64,000 nt of DNA from Onishia taeanensis (lineage in GTDB: Bacteria > Pseudomonadota > Gammaproteobacteria > Pseudomonadales > Halomonadaceae): positions 1 to 64,000 of the forward strand of contig NZ_JABVXC010000008.1 in the NCBI RefSeq assembly GCF_013349955.1. The letters are read 5' to 3'. Shown here piece by piece: positions 54,749-64,000 of this stretch. Numbering within the stretch: position 1 is the first letter of the stretch; the number at the start of each line of letters is the position of its first letter. The position numbers and the translations under genes were made by a program. Below the pieces are notes generated by a model, which was not told where the DNA came from, made no database searches, and saw only the letters and a program-made list of their open reading frames with translations.

Positions 54749-54952
54749 TCACGGCACGAACAGTTTCGCTGCCAGGGCTAGGCCGACCATGAACAAGGCG
54801 GCCATCATGGCGATATCCACCAGCAGGTTGAGGCGGGGTTCGGTCAGCCAGCCATTGAGGCGAGCTCGCCAACGACGTGGCGAAACAGATGATGACGAAC
54901 GGCGAGTGGCGCCATGTCGGAGCTTTTGGTGACGATGCTTTTGGGTAGTCAT
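54749..54952 (-). CDS. Small single-pass membrane protein
   Basis: Hypothetical protein of 67 aa. The first 40 residues are very basic (His/Lys/Arg/Ser-rich). A single helix follows at about 44-64 (LVDIAMMAALFMVGLALAAKL). ATG at 54952 has GGAGG seven bases upstream, which supports a real gene. I recognise no family. It ends 40 bases from the convergent phzF and is divergent from the DedA-like gene. Confidence 0.6.
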   Translation of the reverse strand: MTTQKHRHQKLRHGATRRSSSSVSPRRWRARLNGWLTEPRLNLLVDIAMMAALFMVGLALAAKLFVP

Positions 54953-55049
54953 CGGCGCCTCCTGCCCAGACCGGGCTGCCGACCTTTTATCATAGCCGGC
55001 TCGCCGTCGCTGGTATACTGGTCTCCCGACACGCCGTTGCCGAGATGCC

Positions 55050-55637
55050 ATGCTCCGTTCCCTGACCTCTGCCCGTCTCTGGCTTTCCCACTTGAGCGCC
55101 TCACGCCATGCCCTGTGGCTGCTGGGCCTTGCCTCGGTGCTGGAAACGCTGCTGGTGCCGGTCCCCATCGAAGTGATCCTGATTCCCTGGATGATCGCCG
55201 AGCCGCAGCGCCGCTGGCGCCTCGCCGGGGTGGCGCTCGCCGGCAATCTGCTCGCTGCCCTGATCGGCTATGGCCTCGGAAACCTGGCCATGGCCCAGTG
55301 GGGCGATGTCTTGCTGCCACTCTTTGGCGGCGAGGCGGCCTACCAGACCTTTCAGGCGCGCTTCCTGGACAACGGCTTCGTCGCCATCTTGGCCGTCGGT
55401 GTCATTCCCATTCCCTTCCAGACCGCCATGCTGGTGGCTGGCGCCAGCGACTACCCACTGCCGCTATTTTTGCTGGCGGCGCTGATCGGCCGCGGGTTGC
55501 GCTACTTTGGCCTGGCGCTGCTAGTGGCGCTGACCGGCGAGGCGGCGCTGGGCCTGTGGAAGCGCCATGCTCGCCCGCTGGGTGCCGGTCTGACCGCGAT
55601 GGCCGGTTTTTGGCTGGCCTGGGAACTGATCGCCTAG
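55050..55637 (+). CDS. DedA/VTT-domain membrane protein
   Basis: Inner-membrane protein of 195 aa with four or five helices, of the SNARE-associated/DedA (YqaA-like) group. The pattern E-T-x3-P-x-P in VLETLLVPVPIEVILIP and the later GVIPIPFQTAMLVAGAS with a GR (IGRGLRYF) motif are the family hallmarks. DedA members are linked to lipid carrier recycling and proton-dependent transport. A TATACT (55014-55019) may be its -10 element. ATG at 55050 has only a weak SD. Confidence 0.82.
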   Translation: MLRSLTSARLWLSHLSASRHALWLLGLASVLETLLVPVPIEVILIPWMIAEPQRRWRLAGVALAGNLLAALIGYGLGNLAMAQWGDVLLPLFGGEAAYQTFQARFLDNGFVAILAVGVIPIPFQTAMLVAGASDYPLPLFLLAALIGRGLRYFGLALLVALTGEAALGLWKRHARPLGAGLTAMAGFWLAWELIA

Positions 55638-55795
55638 CCTGCCGGGCGCCAGTGAAGCCGCCGTGACAGGGTGCGCAATCGCGAATCAATCATGCAGGGG
55701 ACCGTCCCCCTTGTTATTGTCGAGCCAGACCTCCATGCTGCAATCATGAGGATGCTAACAATCCTCCCTTTGTCTGATTCCAGTCAGGAGTCCCC

Positions 55796-56806
55796 ATGTC
55801 ACATCTTGCCGATTCTCGTCTCTCGAACACGGCCCTATCGGTGCTCGACCTGGCACCGATTCGCCAAGGCGGCAGCGCCGCCGATACCTTCAAGGAAACC
55901 GTCGCCCTCGCCCAGCAAGCGGAGCGGCTGGGATTCAGCCGCTACTGGCTCGCCGAGCACCACAACATCGAGGGCATCGCCAGCGCCGCCACCTCGGTAT
56001 TGATCGGCCATGTGGCAGGCCAGACCGAGCGCATTCGCGTGGGCAGCGGGGGCATCATGCTGCCCAACCATCCGCCGCTGGTGATCGCCGAGCAGTTCGG
56101 CACCCTGGCGACCCTCTATCCGAACCGCATCGACCTGGGCCTGGGCCGCGCGCCGGGCTCCGACGGCGCGACCATGGCCGCCATGCGTCGCAATCCCCAG
56201 GCCGGCGTCAACGACTTCCCCGAACGGCTCGAGGAGCTACGCGGCTATCTCGATGAGGCCCGGCCCGGCCAGCGGGTCAAGGCGGTTCCCGGCCAGGGCA
56301 CCCATGTCCCCACCTGGCTGCTCGGCTCCAGCGACTACAGCGCTAGGCTCGCCGCCAAGCTCGGCCTGCCCTTCGCCTTCGCCGCCCAGTTCGCGCCCGC
56401 CCAATTGCTCGAGGCGCTCAGGCTCTATCGCGACAACTTCCAGCCCTCGGCGGTGCTGGACGCCCCCTACGCGATGGTCGGCCTGCCGGTGATCGCCGCC
56501 GAGAGCGATCTGCACGCACAATATCTGGCGACCACCGCCCAACAGAAGTTTCTTAATCTGATCCGCGGTCGGCCGACCCGCTCGCTGCCGCCGGTCGAGG
56601 CGCTGGACTGGAATGCCCGTGAACGGGCGCAGGTCGAGCAATTCCTGGGGGCAGCGGTGATCGGTGGGCCCGAGTCGGTCAAACAACAGCTCGAAAGGGT
56701 CATCGAGGTCACCGGCGCCGATGAGCTGATGCTGCATACGGATGTCTTCGCCCAGCAGGACCGGCTGCAAAGCTATGATATCGTCGCCGGCATTTGGCGG
56801 GACTGA
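55796..56806 (+). CDS. LLM-class flavin-dependent oxidoreductase
   Basis: Bacterial luciferase-like monooxygenase, 336 aa (YhbW-type). The fold's hallmarks are [20 protein letters not shown] at the start, [29 protein letters not shown] and [14 protein letters not shown]. It uses FMNH2 or F420 and O2 on an unknown substrate; FMN is likely in this lineage. ATG at 55796 has AGGAG five bases upstream. It stands alone, convergent with the polyol operon. Confidence 0.88.
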   Translation: MSHLADSRLSNTALSVLDLAPIRQGGSAADTFKETVALAQQAERLGFSRYWLAEHHNIEGIASAATSVLIGHVAGQTERIRVGSGGIMLPNHPPLVIAEQFGTLATLYPNRIDLGLGRAPGSDGATMAAMRRNPQAGVNDFPERLEELRGYLDEARPGQRVKAVPGQGTHVPTWLLGSSDYSARLAAKLGLPFAFAAQFAPAQLLEALRLYRDNFQPSAVLDAPYAMVGLPVIAAESDLHAQYLATTAQQKFLNLIRGRPTRSLPPVEALDWNARERAQVEQFLGAAVIGGPESVKQQLERVIEVTGADELMLHTDVFAQQDRLQSYDIVAGIWRD

Positions 56807-56871
56807 GCCAGGACACGCGGGGCAGCCCGCGCGGCTGGCTCAAGCACTCAGCTAAAGCCAGGTTATTGCAC

Positions 56872-58359
56872 TCAGGCCGGGATAGCGTGCCGCTCGGCCA
56901 GGGCCTGACGATAGCGGGCGTAAACCGCCTCATAGGCCATGACGCGTGCCGGCGCCGGCTCGGCACGCGTCGCCTCATCGAGTACCACCAGCCGTTCGCA
57001 AAGCGCATCCAACGAGATGTCGCCCCGACGTTCACACCAGGCCGCCTGCAGCGCCGCCCCCAGCGCCGCGGCATCGGTGACCCGCAGGCTGATCACCGGT
57101 ATGCCGGTGATATCGGCCACCATCTGGCGCCACACCGGGCTCTTCGCCCCACCACCGATAAGACGAATCTGCCGTGCGTAGGCAGCCAGTGAGCCGAGCT
57201 GCTCCAGGCCGTAGCGCATCCCGAAGGTCGCCCCCTCCATCACCGCCCGACACAGGTTGGCCCGCTTGAGGTTGGTGCCAGTCAGCCCTAGCAGGCTGGC
57301 AGAGGCGTGCGGCAGCGCGGGCACCCGCTCACCATCGAAGAACGGCAGCATCAGCACGCCCTCGGCACCAATCGGGGCAGAGGCGATGTGCTCGCCAAAG
57401 TCATCGAGTTCCAGTCCGAACAGCTCGCGAATCCGCGTCGTCGCCGAGGTGACGTTCATGGTGCAGATCAGCGGCAGCCAGCCGCCGTCGCTTGAACAGA
57501 AGTTGGCGACCATGTCGCTTTCGGCCTGCACAGGCTCGCTGGAATGCGCACAGATCGTGCCGGAGGTGCCAAGGCTCATGGTGATTTCGCCCGGGCGGAT
57601 GTTGCCGGTGCCGATGGCGCCGAGCATGTTGTCGCCACCGCCGCTCGAGACCACCACACCCTCGGCAAGCCCCAACTCCCGCGCCAGCGCCGGGCGCACG
57701 ACCCCCGCCGGCTGGTGGGCATCGATCAGCCTTGGCAGCACCGACCGTGCCTCGAGCTCGGGGGCGATCTCGGCGAAGACATCGAGGCGCCATTCGCGGC
57801 GCCGCGTATCGAAATAGCCGGTGCCGGAGGCATCACCGGCCTCGCTGACCTGCTCGCCGGTCAACCAGAAGTTGAGATAGTCGTGAGGCAACAGCAGGCT
57901 GTCGATACGCCGATAGGCCTCGGGATGGCTGTCACGCAGCCAAGCGAGCTTCGAGGCGGTGTAACCGGTCTGCAGGACCAGGCCCAGCCGCTCGAGACAG
58001 CCGGCCTCACCGCCCAGGCGCTCAACCAGTGCGGCATTATGATCGGCGGTTTCGGTATCACACCACAGCTTGGCCGGATAGACGGGTTCACCGTCGCGAT
58101 CCAGCGCTACCATGCCGTGCTGTTGCCCCGAAATACCGATGGCGCGAATCGCACGGGGGTCGATATTCGCCTTGGCCACGGCGTCCTGAAAGGCGCCGCG
58201 AAACGCCTCGAGCCAATCGCCAGGATGCTGTTCGCGCCGGCCATTGGCCCCCTCGATCAGGCGATGCGGCCGGCTCGCCTCGCCGAGAATGGCGGCGGCG
58301 TCGATATCGACCACCACCACCTTGGTACTCTGGGTGCCGCAATCCACGCCGAGATACAT
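56872..58359 (-). CDS. xylB: Xylulokinase
   Basis: FGGY-family carbohydrate kinase, 495 aa, phosphorylating D-xylulose. The N-terminal phosphate loop LGVDCGTQSTKVVVVD and ISGQQHGMV, plus the FGGY block (SLGTSGTICAHS; MEGATFGMRYGLEQL; IRLIGGGAKSPVWRQM) fit XylB. ATG at 58359 has GAGGAG six bases upstream. It is the last gene of the polyol operon, matching mtlY of the Pseudomonas mannitol/arabitol locus, where MtlD oxidises D-arabitol to D-xylulose. Confidence 0.92.
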   Translation of the reverse strand: MYLGVDCGTQSTKVVVVDIDAAAILGEASRPHRLIEGANGRREQHPGDWLEAFRGAFQDAVAKANIDPRAIRAIGISGQQHGMVALDRDGEPVYPAKLWCDTETADHNAALVERLGGEAGCLERLGLVLQTGYTASKLAWLRDSHPEAYRRIDSLLLPHDYLNFWLTGEQVSEAGDASGTGYFDTRRREWRLDVFAEIAPELEARSVLPRLIDAHQPAGVVRPALARELGLAEGVVVSSGGGDNMLGAIGTGNIRPGEITMSLGTSGTICAHSSEPVQAESDMVANFCSSDGGWLPLICTMNVTSATTRIRELFGLELDDFGEHIASAPIGAEGVLMLPFFDGERVPALPHASASLLGLTGTNLKRANLCRAVMEGATFGMRYGLEQLGSLAAYARQIRLIGGGAKSPVWRQMVADITGIPVISLRVTDAAALGAALQAAWCERRGDISLDALCERLVVLDEATRAEPAPARVMAYEAVYARYRQALAERHAIPA

Positions 58360-58383
58360 GGCTAACTCCTCATTCATCCCCGT

Positions 58384-59859
58384 TCAGTCCTTGACCAGCG
58401 CTTCCAGCGTAGCCCGGGAACCCAGGCGATGCAGACTGTCGAGCGCGGCGAGATAGGCCTCGCGGAAGCGCGCGTTCTCGGCGAGGTCACCGAACAGCTC
58501 ACGGTTCTCGATAAAGACAGTGGGATGGTCGCGGTTTTTGGCCGCGATCGCCATCAGCTCGTCCTTAAGGCGGTCGACCACGGTGATCGCCTCGCCCTGC
58601 TCATCGACGCCCTCGGCATAGCGCGCCCAGCTTGCCACCACCGCGGCGCAACGATGGATATCGCCCCCCTGGTCGAGCTGGGCGCGGACCACCGGCAGCA
58701 TCCACTTGGGAATACGATCCGAACTCTCGGCGCAGAGCCTCGCCAGGGTGTCCTTGACCTCGGGGTTGGCGAAACGGGCGATCAGGGTGCGGCGATAGTC
58801 GTCCAGGTCGACGCCCGGCAGCGGCGCCAGGGTCGGGGTCGCCTCTTGGGTCATGTAATCGAGCAGGAAGGTCTCGAACAGCGGGTCGGCGCTGGCCTCG
58901 TGGGCATAGCGGTAGCCGGCCAGATAACCGAAGTAGGCCAACGCCTGATGGCTGGCGTTGAGCAGGCGCAGCTTCATCAACTCATAGGGTTCGACGTCGT
59001 CGACCACCTGTACGCCGACATGCTCGAGGGCGGGACGCCCGGCCACGAAGCGATCCTCGAGTACCCACTGGGTGAAGGGTTCGCAGACCACCGGCCAGGC
59101 ATCCTCGACGCCGAACCGGCTGCCCAGCTCGGCGATATCCTCGGGGGTGGTGACCGGCGTGATGCGATCGACCATCGAATTGGGAAAAGGCACCTCGGCC
59201 TCGACCCAGGCACCGAGCTCGCCGTCCCTCGCATGGGCGAAGGCCGTGAACATCTGGCGGGCGACGTCGCCGTTGCCCTGAATGTTATCGCAGGACATCA
59301 CGGTGAAAGGCGTAATCCCCCGCTCACGGCGGCGACGCAGGGCCTCAACGACCAGGCCAAACGAGGTCTTCGGGGCGGCCTCTGGTGCCAGATCGTGCTG
59401 GACGTCAGGGTTGTCGATATCGAACTCGCCGCTGACCGGATGGAAGTTGTAGCCGCCCTCGGTGACGGTCAGCGAGACGATGCGGATCGCCGGGTCGGCC
59501 ATCCGTTCGACGACGGCTTCCGGGTCCTCCGGGGCGAACAGATAGTCGAGCATGGCGCCGATCACCCGCGCCTCGCGACGGCCATCGGGATGTTTCACCA
59601 CCAGGGTATAGAGATGGTCCTGGGCGGCCAGCGCCTCTTTCATGCGGCGATCGCCGGGCATTACGCCGACCCCGACGATGCCCCAGTCCAGTGCCTCGCC
59701 GCGATTCATCAGCGCATCCAGGTACATGGCCTGATGGGCGCGGTGAAAGCCCCCAACGCCAACATGAACGATACCCGCGGTGACGGATCCTCGGTCGTAG
59801 TCCGGCGTGGCGATATCGGCTCCAAGACTCTCCAGATGGGCGTTATCGAGATGGATCAT
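58384..59859 (-). CDS. mtlD: Mannitol/arabitol 2-dehydrogenase (long-chain)
   Basis: Polyol-specific long-chain dehydrogenase, 491 aa (P. fluorescens MtlD 493), oxidising mannitol to fructose, and also arabitol or sorbitol. The NAD-binding GVGGFHRAHQAMYLD is near residue 34. The catalytic Lys-x4-Asn-x2-His pattern appears in KLRLLNASHQAL. MSCDNIQGNGD is also conserved. ATG at 59859 has AGGAG eight bases upstream. It precedes xylB by 24 bases. The gene lacks a metal site, as expected for this class. Confidence 0.9.
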   Translation of the reverse strand: MIHLDNAHLESLGADIATPDYDRGSVTAGIVHVGVGGFHRAHQAMYLDALMNRGEALDWGIVGVGVMPGDRRMKEALAAQDHLYTLVVKHPDGRREARVIGAMLDYLFAPEDPEAVVERMADPAIRIVSLTVTEGGYNFHPVSGEFDIDNPDVQHDLAPEAAPKTSFGLVVEALRRRRERGITPFTVMSCDNIQGNGDVARQMFTAFAHARDGELGAWVEAEVPFPNSMVDRITPVTTPEDIAELGSRFGVEDAWPVVCEPFTQWVLEDRFVAGRPALEHVGVQVVDDVEPYELMKLRLLNASHQALAYFGYLAGYRYAHEASADPLFETFLLDYMTQEATPTLAPLPGVDLDDYRRTLIARFANPEVKDTLARLCAESSDRIPKWMLPVVRAQLDQGGDIHRCAAVVASWARYAEGVDEQGEAITVVDRLKDELMAIAAKNRDHPTVFIENRELFGDLAENARFREAYLAALDSLHRLGSRATLEALVKD

Positions 59860-59971
59860 GTCACTGCTCCTGTCGACGCGTCGATCTGGCGAGAGATCGC
59901 GCAAAAGATAGAAAACCGTACCGAGGTCAGCGCACTGCCTCGGGCGGACGTGATTCGTGCGGTGCTGACAT

Positions 59972-60604
59972 TCAGACGGTCGCGGCCCAATTGACATCGG
60001 CGGGCACCGACGCGGCTTTGATCAGCCGCGCGTTGAGCAAGTCCTTGTTATGGGTCCGTTCTAGGGCGCCGGCCTGGTCCTGCCCCATGCCCAGCCAGCG
60101 CTGGATCAGCCGGGCCTCGAGCACTTCATCCGGGACATCGAGAAACAGCGTCAGGTCATATAGCGGCCGCAGCGCCGACCAGTCTCCCTGGTCGAGCAGC
60201 AGATAGTTGCCCTCGACGATGATCAGCCGATGTTCGAGGGTGATGATCCGTCCACCCGCCCGGGCCAGATCCAGCGGCCTGTCGAAGACCGGCACCGCCA
60301 CGCGGCGATCGGCACGCCGAATGCGGGTCAGGTCCTGGCGGAGACCATCGATATCGAAGGTTTCCGGCGCACCTTTCACCGGCACCAGCCCTTCGGGTTC
60401 GAGCACCGCGTTGTCGAAGTGGTAGCCATCCATGGGCACCACCGCGGCAATGCCGGGCTGTCGCAGGTTGATCTCGCGACACAGCCACTCCGAGAGAAAC
60501 GACTTGCCGGCAGCAGGCGGGCCGGCGAGGGCCACGATGAAACGCTGGCGATGCATCGAGGCCTCGAGCAGCCGTGCGGCCATGTCATGAATATTCGGAT
60601 TCAT
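59972..60604 (-). CDS. P-loop sugar/nucleoside kinase-like protein
   Basis: P-loop kinase of 210 aa, related to the uridine kinase/phosphoribulokinase/pantothenate kinase group. Walker A is GPPAAGKS (about 29-36), followed by MDGYHFDN and IIVEGNYLLL typical of this group. Such proteins occur in sugar ABC operons of proteobacteria (FrcK-like). In this operon it sits where Pseudomonas has the fructokinase mtlZ, so fructose is a possible substrate; this is inferred. The SD before ATG 60604 is weak. A palindromic repeat separates it from the SDR gene. Confidence 0.72.
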   Translation of the reverse strand: MNPNIHDMAARLLEASMHRQRFIVALAGPPAAGKSFLSEWLCREINLRQPGIAAVVPMDGYHFDNAVLEPEGLVPVKGAPETFDIDGLRQDLTRIRRADRRVAVPVFDRPLDLARAGGRIITLEHRLIIVEGNYLLLDQGDWSALRPLYDLTLFLDVPDEVLEARLIQRWLGMGQDQAGALERTHNKDLLNARLIKAASVPADVNWAATV

Positions 60605-60623
60605 CGTTGTTCCCGCATGGTCA

Positions 60624-60759
60624 AAAAATAGCCGATCGGGATGAAGCGCTAGGCGCAAGGCGCGCAGGAGCCCGAGCATATGGGGGATATGTGAAGGACT
60701 CCGACCGGGCTGGCGCGCCAGCACCGCGCAACGCAGCGATTCGCCCGCGCAGGCATTTT

Positions 60760-60760
<1 letters not shown>
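60624..60760. repeat. Interspersed palindromic element, copy C (divergent)
   Basis: A 137-bp imperfect palindrome. Outer arms AAAAAT (60624-60629) and ATTTTT (60755-60760) enclose further pairings and a central CATAT/ATATG hairpin (60677-60691). It shares the segment CCGGGCTGGCGC-CCAG with copy A. Its general plan (long arms around a small hairpin) matches copies A and B, but most of the sequence differs. It lies inside the polyol operon. Confidence 0.6.
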
Positions 60761-61551
<791 letters not shown>

Positions 61552-61624
61552 GTATTCCTCCTGTGAACGGCATGGCGTTGAAGGGTGGGAAGTTGAGTGG
61601 GTCGACCTTGAGTGGCAGGCCGGC

Positions 61625-62320
61625 CTAGGCATCGGCCTCCAGCCGGCGCGAGTCGAGCCACTGCTGAACCAGCGCCTCGAGACCGCGCATGTGAGGCAGG
61701 ATTTGCCAGGCCCCGGCGTCACGCAGCCGCGTGTCCTGCCCAGCCGGCACATGGCTGGCACCGGTAAAACCAATCACCGTCATGCCGGCGCCATGGGCCG
61801 CCGTCACACCGGCGACGCTGTCTTCCACCACCAGGCAATCGCCAGGCTCATAGCCCAGCTGTGCGGCGGCCAGACGATAGAGCGCCGGGTCCGGCTTGGG
61901 TTGCGTCACCTGGTCGGCGGTGAAGATCGGCACCTCGCCCAAAAGGGCATCGAGCCCGGTGGTCGCAAGGGATGCCAACACCCGCTGGCGACGGCTGTTG
62001 GACACCACCGCCAGAGGCAGCGCTCGCGAACCGACGGCCTTGATGGCTTCGGCGACACCATCGATGGCATCGAGCTCATCGGCCAGGCGCGCCTCGATGG
62101 TGGCATCGACCCTTGCCGTGGCATCTACCGGCAGACGATGGGCGCTGCGCGCTTCGAGATGGCCAAGGATATTCGCCGTGGTCATGCCCAGCGCCGCCGA
62201 CAGTTCCTCTTCGGTGGCAAGATCCGGCAGCCAGGCCGCCAGCAGCTCGATCAGGGTGGCCTCGGCGATGGCCTCGCTGTCCACCAGCACGCCGTCGCAG
62301 TCGAAGATCAGGCTGTCCAT
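61625..62320 (-). CDS. HAD-family hydrolase (beta-phosphoglucomutase-like)
   Basis: HAD superfamily phosphatase, 231 aa. Motif I is IFDCDGVLVDSE (catalytic Asp at about 7 and 9). Motif II is VVSNS, motif III KPDP and motif IV VVEDSVAG. The cap is of the four-helix PGM type. ATG at 62320 has GAGGAG seven bases upstream and lies ten bases after the ATPase stop, so the genes are co-translated. In polyol operons such enzymes act on sugar or polyol phosphates; the substrate is not known. Confidence 0.87.
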   Translation of the reverse strand: MDSLIFDCDGVLVDSEAIAEATLIELLAAWLPDLATEEELSAALGMTTANILGHLEARSAHRLPVDATARVDATIEARLADELDAIDGVAEAIKAVGSRALPLAVVSNSRRQRVLASLATTGLDALLGEVPIFTADQVTQPKPDPALYRLAAAQLGYEPGDCLVVEDSVAGVTAAHGAGMTVIGFTGASHVPAGQDTRLRDAGAWQILPHMRGLEALVQQWLDSRRLEADA

Positions 62321-62330
62321 GACCTTCTCC

Positions 62331-63476
<1,146 letters not shown>

Positions 63477-63488
63477 ATCAGAATTCCT

Positions 63489-63570
63489 TTACTTGACGGC
63501 GCCGAAGGTCAGGCCGCGAACCATTTGCTTCGCGGGCTGTGCGAGAGTGCCAACCGAAGATCGGCGGCTC
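63489..63570 (-). pseudogene. Broken copy of a permease 3' end
   Basis: Between the permease and ATPase genes the last codons of the permease are repeated: KQMVRGLTFGAVK followed by a stop (stop at 63489-63491), about 80-85% identical at DNA level over 39 bases to the real end at 63585. Further upstream the words IFGW also recur but out of frame, after which similarity stops. This is the tail of a second permease copy left by duplication and deletion. Confidence 0.8.
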
Positions 63571-63584
63571 GGTATCGTCGTCAT

Positions 63585-64000
63585 CTATTTCACTGCGCCG
63601 AAGGTCAGGCCGCGGACCATCTGTTTCTGGGTCAACCAACCGAATATAACGATGGGCGCGATGGCCATCGTCGAGGCGGCGGAGAGCTTGGCCCAGAACA
63701 GCCCTTCGGGACTCGAGAAGGAGGCGATATAAGCGGTCAGCGGCGCCGCCTGGGACGAGGTGAGGTTGAGACTCCAGAAGGCCTCGTTCCAGCTCAGGAT
63801 CACCGCCAGCAGGCCAGTGGAGGCAATGCCCGGCAGGGTCAGCGGCAGCAGCAGATAGATCACCTCCTGCAGGGTGCCGGCACCGTCCATGCGACCCGCC
63901 TCGAGGATGTCCTTGGGCATGTCCTTGAAGAAGGTGTAAAGCATCCAGACCACGATCGGCAGGTTCATCAGGGTGTAGACGATGACCAGACCGGTGCGGG
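63585..64000 (-). CDS. Polyol ABC transporter permease (MalG-like), 5' end cut by window
   Basis: Inner-membrane permease of the MalG/MtlG family. The window contains the last 138 codons; the frame continues open past position 64000, so the start is outside. The EAA loop EAGRMDGAGTLQEVIYLLLPL is present at mid-length and couples to the ATPase. Hydrophobic helices flank it, and the C-terminus reads QMVRGLTFGAVK. It is the most upstream gene visible in the polyol operon; the second permease and binding protein should lie beyond the edge. Confidence 0.9.
   Translation of the reverse strand, partial: RTGLVIVYTLMNLPIVVWMLYTFFKDMPKDILEAGRMDGAGTLQEVIYLLLPLTLPGIASTGLLAVILSWNEAFWSLNLTSSQAAPLTAYIASFSSPEGLFWAKLSAASTMAIAPIVIFGWLTQKQMVRGLTFGAVK

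Noticed and set aside
56816..56831. CGCGGG/CCCGCG hairpin between the LLM and xylB genes
   Set aside because: Only six base pairs and no T-run; too weak to call a terminator.

Overview
The window looks like chromosomal DNA of a halophilic gammaproteobacterium of the Halomonadaceae type. This is an inference. It rests on high-GC coding sequence, a Pseudomonas/Halomonas-style ribonucleotide reductase (NrdA of 967 residues with two ATP-cones), a valS-holC-pepA-lptFG neighbourhood, an mtl-type polyol ABC locus, and frequent GTG/TTG starts with good Shine-Dalgarno (SD) sequences. I see no rRNA, tRNA, CRISPR array, complete insertion sequence or prophage.

Layout. 1-547 is AT-richer DNA with only a doubtful small gene. 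548-2455 holds truC, tcdA and a DUF1653 gene, ending at a perfect 20-bp palindromic terminator shared with the iron-storage pair bfr/bfd (2565-3459). 3596-6279 (minus) is lptF-lptG-RDD; pepA is divergent, followed by ilvE, two back-to-back palindromic repeats, holC and valS (to 13134). 13610-19740 is a mix of small housekeeping genes: PAP2 phosphatase, META lipoprotein, DoxX, glyoxalase I, 3-methyladenine glycosylase, YdjM-like hydrolase, azoreductase and an MliC-type lipoprotein. 19876-25570 holds the metE/metR divergent pair and an RstAB-like two-component system. 25785-30320 is nrdAB with a readable promoter, two NrdR boxes and a heptanucleotide array between the two genes.

30433-45253 is rich in c-di-GMP proteins: a membrane PAS-LOV-like-GGDEF-EAL protein, a GAF/degenerate-GGDEF/EAL protein, and a PAS3-GGDEF protein coupled to a UMF1-type transporter. 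Between them lie a Kef-type antiporter, a decayed DUF808 gene start, and a FAN1-like nuclease paired with an FeS DinG-like helicase. 45525-51772 (all minus strand) holds an XpaC-like protein, a TelA-like protein, an ATP-grasp ligase and a CocE/NonD hydrolase. This is the best candidate for a poorly described system here. 51891-54708 is a MocR-type regulator, its apparent four-site operator, a DUF1127 protein and a PhzF-family enzyme.

56872-64000 is a leftward polyol operon: ABC permease (cut by the window edge), ATPase, HAD phosphatase, sorbitol-type SDR, P-loop kinase, mannitol dehydrogenase and xylulokinase. A broken copy of the permease 3' end sits between permease and ATPase. The operon would import a hexitol or pentitol, oxidise it to fructose or xylulose, and phosphorylate the product.

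The main non-coding signals are a family of 140-180 bp imperfect palindromes (9444-9619, 18758-18899 and a relative at 60624-60760), the nrd regulatory region, the MocR operator, and two gene remnants.
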